In this document: piece by piece, positions 17,497-26,353 of the stretch | Layout of the letters: each line of letters opens with the position of its first letter | How positions within the stretch are numbered: the first letter of the stretch is position 1 | DNA from: Candidatus Parvarchaeota archaeon | GTDB lineage: Archaea > Nanobdellota > Nanobdellia > Parvarchaeales > Parvarchaeaceae | Direction: 5' to 3' | Assembly (NCBI GenBank): GCA_023378865.1 | Contig: JAMCSP010000019.1 | Location: forward strand, 1 to 52,763 | DNA length: 52,763 nucleotides | The notes under the pieces: model-generated | The model's input: only the letters and a program-made list of their open reading frames with translations | Databases searched by the model: none | What the model was told of the DNA's origin: nothing | Position numbers and translations under genes: made by a program

Positions 17497-18188
17497 AAGA
17501 CAGGCTGGTCCTGGAAAATGTTTATGCCATTGCTCCCTATGTCAAAAGGATGCATTCCAGTACTGTGCGATGAGAATCTCATCTTGACTATGGATATTGC
17601 CTTTTGATAGAAATTCTGATTGTATATCATTGAAAGCAGTATTACCATGTCAGAAAGATAAATCGGTATTGCTATGTCCTCTGATAATTCCATCGTGTTT
17701 ATATTGCCGTATCTTTCTATTGTAACCAAGGCCGTACCAAATTCCCTAAGCATTTTAAATGTATCTGTAAGTATATTTCTCTGCAAGGTAGGATCTTTAA
17801 CCTCCCAAAGAAAAGGGGTAAGGGGATCTATTACTATTCTAGCATGCTTTTCTTTTCTTGTTTCAAGTATCTTTGGCAGCTCTATCGAAAGAAAATTCTT
17901 GAAATCGTGGCCGTTCATCCTTGAAAAGACAAAATTTGAATTTAAGTTCTCCTTGAATTCATTGAATCCAAATGAATCGCACTGCTCTAAGAAAGAGTCT
18001 ATGTCCTGTTCCATGCTTATGTAAAAAACCTTCTCGTTGTTTTTTAGTCCTTCTCTAAGAAATTCGGTGCAGAATACACTCTTGCCGGCACCTGGCGAAC
18101 CATATATCGCTACTACGCTGTTTTTCACGAATCCGCCATTTACTATTGCATCAAAACCATTCACTCCGCTTTTGATCCTTTCAACCAT
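17493..18188 (-). CDS. Single-domain KaiC/RadA-like ATPase
   Basis: RecA-superfamily ATPase of 231 residues. Walker A is GSPGAGKS (residues 30-37), followed by a conserved ISMEQD segment and a Walker B-like ARIVIDPLTPF. The opening SGVNGFDAIVNGGF is typical of the archaeal KaiC-like/GvpD/FlaH group. There is one ATPase domain only, so this is not a double-domain KaiC clock protein. Such proteins are common in archaea, often of regulatory role, but the substrate here is unknown. The 3' end overlaps the convergent xth gene by 4 bp; the polX stop-start gap on the other side is 31 bp. Confidence 0.8.
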   Translation of the reverse strand: MVERIKSGVNGFDAIVNGGFVKNSVVAIYGSPGAGKSVFCTEFLREGLKNNEKVFYISMEQDIDSFLEQCDSFGFNEFKENLNSNFVFSRMNGHDFKNFLSIELPKILETRKEKHARIVIDPLTPFLWEVKDPTLQRNILTDTFKMLREFGTALVTIERYGNINTMELSEDIAIPIYLSDMVILLSMIYNQNFYQKAISIVKMRFSSHSTGMHPFDIGSNGINIFQDQPVF

Positions 18189-18219
18189 ATATAATAAAGC
18201 ACTGCTTAGGATTTATTAA

Positions 18220-19926
18220 TTATCTCCTTAGCTTCAATACCTCTTTGTATTCTAATGTATTTATAATGTCCTTTTTCTCGAGCCACCCTCTTCTGGCTAT
18301 TGCTGCAGCAAGGTCCAAAAACCGCAGATGCTCTGTCCTATGTGAATCGCTTCCAAGAGAAAACTTTATCGAATAACTTTTTGCCTTTTTCACTAAATCA
18401 AACGGTAAATCTGATCTTTCAGGGTAACCATCTATTTCCAATAAAACATCATTATTTTTACAAGCTTCCATTACCTTATCAAAATCAAGCTTCAAACCTT
18501 CTCTTTGCCCTATTATTCTATCAGTTGGATGCGCAACAGTGTTTATCATCCCGCTGTTTATCGCTTTGATTAGTCTAGCAGTCAGTTCTTTGCTGCCCAT
18601 GTTAAGGTTCTGGTGCATTGCCCCTATTACAAAATCTAACTCTTTTAAGGACTCATTTTTTAAATCCAATGAACCGTCTTTTAATATCTCAAGCTCAACT
18701 CCCTTCAATATTTTTATACTGCTTTTTTCATTGAATGAATCTATTTTTTTATTTAACTCCGAGAAACGTTTCTCATCCAGGCCATGCGCAACCGGCAGAC
18801 TCTTACTATGATTTGTAAGAGCAATGTACTTTAAACCCCTTTTTTCGGCTGCGTAAGCCATCTCTTCCAGCGAGTTCATCCCATCGCTGTCTTTAGTATG
18901 AGCATGCAAATCGCCGATAACTTCACTGTACTCCACAATTTTTGGAAGCTTATGTTCCTGTGCTGCTTCTATTTCTCCAGTATTTTCTCTTAGTTCCGGT
19001 TGTATAAAATCCATTCCAAGTTTATTGTATATCTCCTCTTCGCTTTTACCGGCTATAGAATTCTTTCCTTTAAACAAGCCGTATTCATTTAGCTTCAAAC
19101 CCTTTGATATCGCTATTTTCCTTAGTTTTACATTATGATCTTTATTGCCGGTGAAATACTGCATAGCAGCACCGAATGATTCTTTTGGAAGCACCCTTAT
19201 GTCGCAGGTTGTTCCTATGCCTAATTCTACCGTAGTTTTCGTAGGCCCCTTAACCACAATGCCTTTTACTTCATCCATCTTTGAAAAGAAATCCATACCT
19301 GCTTCAGGTTTTTCGGAGATTGCAAGTATATCTATATCCCCTATCGTTTCCCTCATTCTACGCATCGAGCCTGCTATCTCCACTCTTTCAAAAAGGCCGC
19401 TTTTTCTTAATTTTTCTATCAGTGAACCTGCATATTCAATTACATAACCAAGAAGAAGTCTGTCGTTTTTAACGTTCATAAACGACTCAAGGTTCTTCTT
19501 AAGCTCCTCTTCGCTTTTCTTACCAAAACCCTCTATGTTTTGTATTTTTCCTTCGTCCAATGCTTTCTTAAGGTCTTCTACTGTTTTTATGCCTAATTTC
19601 TTATAAAGTAGATAAGCCCTCTTCGGGCCCATTCCTCTTATTTTCCTAAAGCTGTCAAAATCTATCGGATATTTCTTTTTTAAATCTTCATATTTGTCTA
19701 TTTTTCCCGTTTCTACGTATTCCTTTATTGAATTCGCTATTGATTTGCCGACACCCTCTAATTCAAGAAGCCTTCCCTCTCTGTATACCTTGCCTATGTC
19801 TTCTGACAGGCCAGAAATGGTTAGAGCAGCGGTTCTATAAGCTCTTGGTTCCCATTTAACACCTTCAATATCGAGAATATCGGCAATGTCACTCAGTTTT
19901 TCAGCCAAATCCTTGTTTGACCCCAT
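18220..19926 (-). CDS. polX: Family X DNA polymerase with C-terminal PHP domain (PolX)
   Basis: A 568-residue gap-filling repair polymerase. N-terminal HhH motifs (LEGVGKSIA near 56-64, IRGMGPKRA near 96-104, IEGFGKKSE near 131-139) bind DNA. The nucleotidyl-transferase core has GSMRR (186-190) and GDIDIL with Asp197/Asp199, plus a third acid at Asp242. The C-terminal PHP domain begins at about residue 337 with GDLHAHTKDSDG (His341, His343, Asp348), and further His/Asp metal ligands follow (for example SDSH near the end). This architecture is the bacterial PolX type with 3'-5' exonuclease activity in the PHP domain; it occurs in a minority of archaea. Start at ATG 19926. Confidence 0.94.
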   Translation of the reverse strand: MGSNKDLAEKLSDIADILDIEGVKWEPRAYRTAALTISGLSEDIGKVYREGRLLELEGVGKSIANSIKEYVETGKIDKYEDLKKKYPIDFDSFRKIRGMGPKRAYLLYKKLGIKTVEDLKKALDEGKIQNIEGFGKKSEEELKKNLESFMNVKNDRLLLGYVIEYAGSLIEKLRKSGLFERVEIAGSMRRMRETIGDIDILAISEKPEAGMDFFSKMDEVKGIVVKGPTKTTVELGIGTTCDIRVLPKESFGAAMQYFTGNKDHNVKLRKIAISKGLKLNEYGLFKGKNSIAGKSEEEIYNKLGMDFIQPELRENTGEIEAAQEHKLPKIVEYSEVIGDLHAHTKDSDGMNSLEEMAYAAEKRGLKYIALTNHSKSLPVAHGLDEKRFSELNKKIDSFNEKSSIKILKGVELEILKDGSLDLKNESLKELDFVIGAMHQNLNMGSKELTARLIKAINSGMINTVAHPTDRIIGQREGLKLDFDKVMEACKNNDVLLEIDGYPERSDLPFDLVKKAKSYSIKFSLGSDSHRTEHLRFLDLAAAIARRGWLEKKDIINTLEYKEVLKLRR

Positions 19927-19977
19927 AATCTATCTAAAAATTTCACGTATTTAAGAATAATTTACGTTGAATAACTG

Positions 19978-21228
19978 TCAAATTGACATAACAAACGGCA
20001 TTATATCTACAGCCTTTTTGATTTCTTTTATATGATTTTTTGAACAGCTAGCCTCACTGAAATTGCTGCTGAACCCAAACTTTTTGTTGGATATCATCAC
20101 AGGTATGTTTGAATTTATATGTCTCTTAAGCTCGCTAGAAGTAGCATGATCACATGTAAGCACTAACGTGTCTTTTTCAAGGTCCAAAGCGCCCGCCAGC
20201 CTTGATATTATTATTTTGTCAATGCTCTCAATTATAGCGTATTTATCCCTGAATTTACCAAGGTGTGAAACTGCATCGGTCTGTTTTATATGAAGATAAA
20301 CTGCATCGAATTTTGAAAGAGCCTTTACCGTTTTTTCTGCTTTATCATAAAAATCCTTTCTTATGTCCTTCTCTTCAATAGTATCAACAAGAGTCATGCC
20401 TGCAGCTGTTGCTATCCCTTTTTCAAGAGGCATACCGACAACTGCAGCCCATCTCTTACCATACTTTTCATTTATATCATAAAGCTTTGGATCTTTACTT
20501 GCAGCATCCCTTAAAAACAGATAATTTGGCAGATCCAAACCCCTCTTCTTCCTTTCTTTATAGACTTTTGAGTTTTTTATTACGGCAGCGGCCTTTGACA
20601 CGAAATCGTTAAGAAGTAAAGCAGTATACTCTGCTTCTTTTCTTACTGCCTTTATTTTGTGTATCTTTCTGTCAGTTATGCCTGTTGCAAAGCTTAATTT
20701 TACCCCATTTCCAAAGAACTTGGCAGTGTAACCCGGCTCATTATTTGATACAAAAGAAGAGAAAGCTTTTTTCCCAGAACGGAAAACCAGCCCAGCCCTA
20801 TAACCTTCTCCGGCCTTAAATTCGAAATCTGCACCTACCTTTACCTTTCTGTTTATTTCATCGGAAAGCTCCTGCAATTCCTGTTTTGACATGTAAGTTC
20901 TGACTGAATTTAATTTGCCGTTTATAACTGAGCCAAAATTCACTCTTATACTTAATTCGCCGTCCTTTGGCTGCATGTCAAGCCCAAGACACTCGAACCA
21001 GCCCCTTCCTGTAGAATATTTAAGGGGATCGTACCCTAAATCGGCCATAACGCCGGAATCACTTTGCGGTGCAAACTTGCCTAATACAGTAGGATAAGCG
21101 AACGCGGCATGCCTTAGAAACCTGTAAAGATTAGTCTTTATTGCATAATCCAGGGGTGTTTTATTTTTCAGCTGCTTAATTGGGAGATCTGCCATCCCGT
21201 CTACTATTATGAAAACAGTTTTACTCAT
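19978..21228 (-). CDS. apgM: 2,3-bisphosphoglycerate-independent phosphoglycerate mutase, archaeal type
   Basis: Interconverts 3- and 2-phosphoglycerate in glycolysis and gluconeogenesis. It belongs to the alkaline-phosphatase superfamily: VDGMAD (Asp10) and the QSDSGVMADLGYDP motif carry the metal ligands and the nucleophile, Ser56 by alignment with the usual GSDVAN form. C-terminal metal-site motifs are present (HIKQTDAVSHLG and TCDHAT). Length of 416 residues matches ApgM. Together with GAPN (46616-48139) it gives two steps of lower glycolysis that bypass 1,3-bisphosphoglycerate. Confidence 0.92.
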   Translation of the reverse strand: MSKTVFIIVDGMADLPIKQLKNKTPLDYAIKTNLYRFLRHAAFAYPTVLGKFAPQSDSGVMADLGYDPLKYSTGRGWFECLGLDMQPKDGELSIRVNFGSVINGKLNSVRTYMSKQELQELSDEINRKVKVGADFEFKAGEGYRAGLVFRSGKKAFSSFVSNNEPGYTAKFFGNGVKLSFATGITDRKIHKIKAVRKEAEYTALLLNDFVSKAAAVIKNSKVYKERKKRGLDLPNYLFLRDAASKDPKLYDINEKYGKRWAAVVGMPLEKGIATAAGMTLVDTIEEKDIRKDFYDKAEKTVKALSKFDAVYLHIKQTDAVSHLGKFRDKYAIIESIDKIIISRLAGALDLEKDTLVLTCDHATSSELKRHINSNIPVMISNKKFGFSSNFSEASCSKNHIKEIKKAVDIMPFVMSI

Positions 21229-21272
21229 TTATACCGCCCTTTAGATGAATAAAGCGATGAAGATATTTAAAT

Positions 21273-22049
21273 TTAGCTTAGATTACTGTTTGAACCGAGT
21301 ATGGCCAGTTTTTTTATAAGTTCATCATTTCTACTTGTTTTGCTATTGTCAGCTTTCTGCTCCTTAAGCAGTTCATTCAGCTTATCTGCTATATCTTTGT
21401 TTGCTTTTAACAGCTCATCAAGTTTAGATATTAACTCTGAAATTGAATGAAGATCATTCTCCGTGATATTTACAGTATTTGAATCCGCTTTAGCTGGTTC
21501 GCTGTAGTTTTCCACCTTACTTACAGAACTGCTTTTAATATAAGGATTGCCCGTGTAGTCTGCTGTTTTGTTACTGCTGATAGGCTTTACATCTTTTGGT
21601 TTAATTTCCGTCTTATTTTGAACGTTTTTAAGCTCCTGCGCCGCACTGATTTTCTTCTGTTCTGCTGCATTCTTTCTGAGCTTCTCAAGCAGGTCATTTA
21701 TATTTTCAACTTCCTGTTTTTCCATTTCGACCCTGCTTATTGTTTTCTTTATGTCTGTATACGAATCTTTATCCTTTATTTCAGGATTAGCAGGATTAGG
21801 TGTTTCTATCTTTTTACTGGATAAAAGAGGTTCCTGCTCTATAGGGTATGCAGTTTTGCTATTCACAACGTCCTTTTCTATACTGTTTATTCTGCTCTTG
21901 TAGTTTTCTATTTGATTTATCAATTCACTTTTTTTATCAACAGTTATCCTGTCTATATCTATGGAGCTTATGTTGAGGTTACTTTCAAATTCTGCTATTT
22001 TTTTCTTTACTTCCTCTATTTTATCTATAAGGCTGTCTTTACTGTCCAT
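21273..22049 (-). CDS. Coiled-coil protein, unknown function
   Basis: 258 residues, very rich in Lys, Glu, Asn and Ile. Predicted coiled coils lie at about residues 5-50 and 85-125, a low-complexity linker of Pro/Lys/Ser/Thr covers about 135-185, and a third helical segment (heptads of Leu/Ile) runs about 195-240. There is no signal peptide or membrane helix. I recognise no family. It lies between apgM and fibrillarin with its own upstream AT-rich gap. A structural or scaffolding role is possible but unsupported. Confidence 0.6.
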   Translation of the reverse strand: MDSKDSLIDKIEEVKKKIAEFESNLNISSIDIDRITVDKKSELINQIENYKSRINSIEKDVVNSKTAYPIEQEPLLSSKKIETPNPANPEIKDKDSYTDIKKTISRVEMEKQEVENINDLLEKLRKNAAEQKKISAAQELKNVQNKTEIKPKDVKPISSNKTADYTGNPYIKSSSVSKVENYSEPAKADSNTVNITENDLHSISELISKLDELLKANKDIADKLNELLKEQKADNSKTSRNDELIKKLAILGSNSNLS

Positions 22050-22117
22050 ATTATTATTTTAATCTTTATCCATTTATATCTTTCCCGAATGCCCTAACTG
22101 TCTAAATTGGAACTTAT

Positions 22118-22789
22118 TCATTTTTTCCGTAGTATAAGCAAAGAATGGTCCTTTTGATATGGATAGAGGTTTATTTCCCTTATAACATCAAATTTTGCCC
22201 TTAGTTTTTTTACTTCATTCCTTATTACTTCTCTTGGATCCGAAGAAACATCTATGCTTCTTGTTTTTACGGCAAAAACTCCTATTTTTCCGCTTTTTAA
22301 GAACAGATCAGCATTTTTTATGAAAATATCCGTTTGATCCCTCTGTGCAACATCCTGATAAAGCAGATCACATTTCGGTACGCTGCCTGAATAATCCTCT
22401 GGCTTCCTTGCATCGCCTACAATCGGAAATATATTCTTCCTCCATTCTGCAAGCAATATTAAATTTACTGCCATCTCCTCCGCTATTTCAACTGCATATA
22501 CCTGCCCATTAATACCGATTATATCGGAAACGTGAGAGACTGTAGTTCCAGAGGAAGCTCCAAGATAAAGCACTTTATAACCGTCCTTTATATCAATCCC
22601 ATTTAAGCCTTTATAAAATGCAGCTGCAAACTTGCTTCTATACGGAATCCATTCTCTGTATATCTTACCGTTCAAATTGAAGATTTTTTCACCATAAACT
22701 GAATCTCCTCCATAAGCACTTAAAGTTACAAGCGTACGCCTTCTATCTAAAAGCCAGTAGACTCTGTCAATTATTCTTTTAAGTTCCAT
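22118..22789 (-). CDS. flpA: Fibrillarin-like rRNA/tRNA 2'-O-methyltransferase
   Basis: Catalytic subunit of the archaeal box C/D sRNP, which methylates 2'-OH groups of rRNA and tRNA at guide-selected sites. The SAM-binding motif VLYLGASSGTTVSHVSDI is nearly canonical, followed by YAVEI (acidic end of strand 2), VGDAR and LLYQDVAQ. Length of 223 residues is normal. It overlaps the 3' end of nop5 by 19 bp, so the two are co-translated, as is usual for these partners. Confidence 0.95.
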   Translation of the reverse strand: MELKRIIDRVYWLLDRRRTLVTLSAYGGDSVYGEKIFNLNGKIYREWIPYRSKFAAAFYKGLNGIDIKDGYKVLYLGASSGTTVSHVSDIIGINGQVYAVEIAEEMAVNLILLAEWRKNIFPIVGDARKPEDYSGSVPKCDLLYQDVAQRDQTDIFIKNADLFLKSGKIGVFAVKTRSIDVSSDPREVIRNEVKKLRAKFDVIREINLYPYQKDHSLLILRKK

Positions 22790-23520
22790 TTCCTTACCTT
22801 GTTTATGTCCTTAAGCATCTTTTCCATAATAACACTGCTCTTATCCTCTTTTGAAAGCACATCGGTTTTTATGGCAAGAGAGGTATAAGCTGCGATCACT
22901 TTTGCCATTTTGCCTTTCAATTTATCCGGCACTGAAAGCATAAGTTCATGGTTGTATATTACGCCATATTTCGGAGTAGCTTTCTTTTTCCTGGCGGCAA
23001 ACATTGCTTTTTCAGCCCCAAGCACCTGTATTTTGGAGGAAGGCATGAGCAAAAGCGAATGTGAGCTGCCTGCTAAATAAATAATCCTTGCAGCTATATC
23101 TGAGCCTAAAACCGCATTTAGATTTGGATAATTTTTTTTGATTATATCATTAAGCCGGTCATTAACTACCTTTCTTAGATCTGAAAGATTGCTTAGCTCA
23201 TTTACTGAAAGCGATAAAAGTTGAATTTCCTCGTCATCCAAATCAAAACCCATGCTTTCAAGAGAGATTCCCAGCTTCTGTGAAGTGCTTTTTCTGTCGC
23301 AGGATTCTCTTAGTACAGATATAAACTTGTCCCTTTCTTTAAGTTTATCTGCAGCTTCAGGGTAGTAAAGAAAGTAAAGGTCATTTAACTGCTCAAATAT
23401 TGTGTTTTCCCCCTTTTCAAGTGAATCAGAGAAGGCTATAAGTTTTCTTATAAGGTCATCAACAGATAAACCTTCCTTTATCTTCTTTCTTGCTTTTTCT
23501 ATGAATTCTCTGTTATCCAT
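22771..23520 (-). CDS. nop5: Nop5 (Nop56/58-like) lacking the N-terminal domain
   Basis: Core scaffold of the box C/D sRNP. The Nop domain is clear from about residue 133 (LNAVLGSDIAARII) through the hallmark IQVLGAEKAMFAARK near 164-178 to the end. A coiled-coil region precedes it, with YYPEAADKLKERD corresponding to the FPEL segment of other Nop5 proteins and SMGFDLDDEE to the usual SMG-D-L stretch. Archaeal Nop5 is usually about 370-420 residues; this one has 249 and starts almost directly at the coiled-coil region. The roughly 100-residue N-terminal fibrillarin-binding domain is missing. An in-frame stop lies about 10 codons upstream, so a misplaced start cannot explain it. Confidence 0.9.
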   Translation of the reverse strand: MDNREFIEKARKKIKEGLSVDDLIRKLIAFSDSLEKGENTIFEQLNDLYFLYYPEAADKLKERDKFISVLRESCDRKSTSQKLGISLESMGFDLDDEEIQLLSLSVNELSNLSDLRKVVNDRLNDIIKKNYPNLNAVLGSDIAARIIYLAGSSHSLLLMPSSKIQVLGAEKAMFAARKKKATPKYGVIYNHELMLSVPDKLKGKMAKVIAAYTSLAIKTDVLSKEDKSSVIMEKMLKDINKVRKWNLKE

Positions 23521-23566
23521 TTTATGAGATTTATACCTCTTTTAATTTGTCTGCATTTCATTCAAA

Positions 23567-23578
23567 TGTATGCATACA
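23567..23578. promoter_or_regulatory. 12-bp perfect palindrome upstream of nop5
   Basis: TGTATGCATACA is fully self-complementary and sits 47 bp upstream of the nop5 start in a 171-bp gap. It could be a dimeric-regulator site. In AT-rich DNA one such palindrome can also arise by chance. Confidence 0.25.
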
Positions 23579-23691
23579 AAGCATAAGCATTGAATAGACA
23601 GCATACTACTAATGTATATTCTACTTATTAATATATTCCCAGTAATACGGTTCAATTTACAATGTTTTGCATAATCTTTGAAAATCGCTGC

Positions 23692-25272
23692 CTATTCATC
23701 AAATTTAGGGCCTTCTCCGTCGTTAGACTTGGAGATCTTAGATCCATCGCTTTCTATTGTTAAAGGAGTGCCATCAGAATCCATAGTCTGAAGTTCTACA
23801 GGTATTTTCCACATCTTTGAAAGCCTGCGCAATGACGCTGCTGTATAATTATTGTCAAGACTGAACATCTGCGATGCCTGTTCTTCAAAGCTTTCTCTTT
23901 CCTCCTCGGATAATTTTCCTATGTACCTTTTAAGAAAGCTCAGATCCTGCCTTAAAGTAAGTTTATTGCCATTAAAACTACCCTTAGGAACATACACCAT
24001 GGGTCCGTAATTCTCCGTCTCCAAAAGAAGCTGAAAACGCAGTATATTAGGATCCAGTTTTGAGCTGTTTGCAGCTTTTATCATGTCTATTATGTATTCT
24101 GGATATTTTCCGCCGTAAAGATTGTCTATCATCATATTGGTCTTTTCCTCTATCTCCTTTACCAGGGACTTGAAAAAGTTGAGATCTGCATATGAAAATA
24201 TAAATTCCCAATCGGTGTAGGATTTCGTTATCTCCAAAATTTCAGATAAACCCTTATTTTCCTTCTTCATATAAGTTCTTTTTTCTTCTTCTGAAAGTAA
24301 ATCATAAAGCATACCGTGCCTGCCTTCATCCCACCTCTTCTCTATGTCTTTAAACAGCCTAAAACCAAGGTAGTAAGGCAGCTGTGCAGGAGACAATACA
24401 TCAGCTACTTCCAGTATTCCTTTTCTCATCTTGAATGCCGTATCTATATCATACTTTGCCACTTCTTCTGCATACTTGTCCTCAACAAAAGTTGCAAAAC
24501 CTTCATGCATTATTTTTATTCTTGCACCCTTCATAAGCTGATTTATATCATATACGATTTCAAGCAGCTCCTTTTCCCAGGGATTAAATCTTACATTTTC
24601 AAGCGTAAACTTGTAAACATCATATATGTCTTCTTCCGGGTAAATCTGCTCCTTGCTGTAATAATCATTCTTTTTACTCCTGTGAAAATCGGGAAACATG
24701 TCAATCAGTCCGCTTAATGTCTGCGAGTAATCATACATTTTTTCCACGGTTTTTATATCAAGTCTGCCCTCCATCTCCCTGTATCTATCTCTGTAGTAAG
24801 CATGCTTATCTGAATTAGCAGTTATGCTTTTTGCAAGCCTGTTATTGTATTCTATGTGTAAATGTCCATAAACGTGGGCCATTACACTTAATACCTCGTC
24901 ATAAGTGTCATTTTGGTTTATGTAAACTGCAGTATATTCCTCTCTCTTAATAGGGTCATAGAATTTATGTCCAACCATCTCATATAAGACTCCCTGCCTG
25001 TACTTCATATTATTCTCCTGTATTATTTTCTCCTGTCCTGCTTCCCACGTTGGAAGAGGTGTACCATAAAGAGCTACCTTTTCTGCAAACTCTTCATTAT
25101 CCAGTATCTTAAATTCTACATTTCCAAATGAAAGGCCAAGCTTATTTACCATAAATGAAGCTATCTTTCTTGCTTCTGCAGTGTATTTTTCGTCTATTAT
25201 AGAGCCATGTGTGGCTATTATATCTATTTCTTTCCCATCTACCAACAACTTTTCAAGGGATTTCTTTGCCAT
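23692..25272 (-). CDS. spoVR: SpoVR family protein
   Basis: 526 residues, last gene of the PrkA/YeaH/SpoVR operon, 1 bp after the YeaH gene. Family hallmarks are the histidine motif MAHVYGHLHIEYNN (His133, His137) and HEGFATF (His256-Glu257), the local form of the usual N-E-G-W-A-T motif. Both look like a buried metal site, though the biochemical activity of SpoVR is not established. Known relatives are Bacillus SpoVR (spore cortex) and E. coli YcgB, always found with PrkA/YeaG and YeaH. The C-terminal 25 residues are acidic and low complexity. No membrane segment. Confidence 0.9.
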   Translation of the reverse strand: MAKKSLEKLLVDGKEIDIIATHGSIIDEKYTAEARKIASFMVNKLGLSFGNVEFKILDNEEFAEKVALYGTPLPTWEAGQEKIIQENNMKYRQGVLYEMVGHKFYDPIKREEYTAVYINQNDTYDEVLSVMAHVYGHLHIEYNNRLAKSITANSDKHAYYRDRYREMEGRLDIKTVEKMYDYSQTLSGLIDMFPDFHRSKKNDYYSKEQIYPEEDIYDVYKFTLENVRFNPWEKELLEIVYDINQLMKGARIKIMHEGFATFVEDKYAEEVAKYDIDTAFKMRKGILEVADVLSPAQLPYYLGFRLFKDIEKRWDEGRHGMLYDLLSEEEKRTYMKKENKGLSEILEITKSYTDWEFIFSYADLNFFKSLVKEIEEKTNMMIDNLYGGKYPEYIIDMIKAANSSKLDPNILRFQLLLETENYGPMVYVPKGSFNGNKLTLRQDLSFLKRYIGKLSEEERESFEEQASQMFSLDNNYTAASLRRLSKMWKIPVELQTMDSDGTPLTIESDGSKISKSNDGEGPKFDE

Positions 25273-25273
25273 A

Positions 25274-26353
25274 TCAATTTAAAAGAGTATCAAGAACTTT
25301 TTTCACATTTCCGTAAGAAATATCATTGCCGGATTTTACCTCATTTACTTTTTCTCTGTCGACTGCTTTTATCAGTTTATAAAAGCCATCAGAATCGCTT
25401 CCAACCTGCAAGTAAAATACTTTTGTAAGCCGGGGAAACAGCTTTTTAAGTGTATTGTAAAGTTTGCCATTGTCATCTGCATTCTCTCCGTCAGTTATAT
25501 GAAGCAGGAAAACATCCTCTGATTCATAGTCTACTCTTTCTTTGTATGGCGACATTGAAGGATATGCACTGCTCTCTGTCATATCCGTAACCAATTTGTA
25601 GGCCGGCTCAAATGAAGTTCCACCGCTAGCAACGAGCTTGTAAAAATCCTCCTTTTTACGCGGATCGAATTCGAACGCCTCATCGGTATGTGCCAGATAT
25701 CTTATTTTGACAGTGTCTTCATATTTTTGTCTAAGCCAGAACTCTATCAAACCTGCAATTGTGGCAGAAAATTCTCCGTATGTGTCCATAGATCCGCTTA
25801 CATCTCTCATTATAATAAACGTAGCTGATAAATTTGGAATTAGTTTTTCTTCAATAAAGTTATAACGCATGTCCTCTTCTCTTACATCCACCTTGAAGCC
25901 ATTCTTTTCGAAATAACCTGTCGCCATCTGTCTATCAAGCATAGCTTCTATGGTTTTTTCCTGGTTTTCATCCACGCCATTCTCGGCAGTCAGCAGCCTA
26001 TAGAGCTTTTTATCCTTCTTCCCTGGCTTAGAAAAAGAAAGTCCCCAATTTTCCATCATTTGCTTGAGCCTTCTCTTGTCTACACCTACTTTTACCTTTG
26101 AATTGTCACCGTTACCGCCTTTTCCTTCATTGCCTTCTCCGTCATCCCCTTCGCCATCGCCATCTCCTTCTCCTTCGCCATTGCCGCCCAACCCATTGTA
26201 GGATATTGTCGGATTTATCTTAACAGGTATTGTCTTTATAACGGTTTTACCGTCATTTATATCCCGTATATCCGTAGAAGTAAGTATAAGGTCATCTTCC
26301 TCGTCTATTTTTTTCCTGTATTTGTCTTCTGCATCACCCAATTCACTGGTCAT
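25274..26353 (-). CDS. yeaH: YeaH-like VWA-domain protein (DUF444 family)
   Basis: A 359-residue partner of PrkA-type ATPases. A von Willebrand A domain starts near residue 175 with a full MIDAS motif, RDVSGSM (Asp184, Ser186, Ser188), and further ligands around GGTSFEP and HITDGEN. The N-terminal part has a Gly/Glu/Asp-rich linker (about residues 54-84), as seen in YeaH proteins. The protein is shorter than the usual 420 or so residues. The ATG at 26353 lies 11 bp inside the end of the upstream AAA gene, so translation is coupled. AAA ATPase plus VWA protein pairs (MoxR-VWA, RavA-ViaA, PrkA-YeaH) commonly act as chaperone or metal-insertion machines. Confidence 0.88.
   Translation of the reverse strand: MTSELGDAEDKYRKKIDEEDDLILTSTDIRDINDGKTVIKTIPVKINPTISYNGLGGNGEGEGDGDGEGDDGEGNEGKGGNGDNSKVKVGVDKRRLKQMMENWGLSFSKPGKKDKKLYRLLTAENGVDENQEKTIEAMLDRQMATGYFEKNGFKVDVREEDMRYNFIEEKLIPNLSATFIIMRDVSGSMDTYGEFSATIAGLIEFWLRQKYEDTVKIRYLAHTDEAFEFDPRKKEDFYKLVASGGTSFEPAYKLVTDMTESSAYPSMSPYKERVDYESEDVFLLHITDGENADDNGKLYNTLKKLFPRLTKVFYLQVGSDSDGFYKLIKAVDREKVNEVKSGNDISYGNVKKVLDTLLN

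Noticed and set aside
17493-18188. KaiC circadian-clock protein
   Set aside because: Only one ATPase domain is present and no KaiA/KaiB is nearby; single-domain homologues are common in archaea with other roles.
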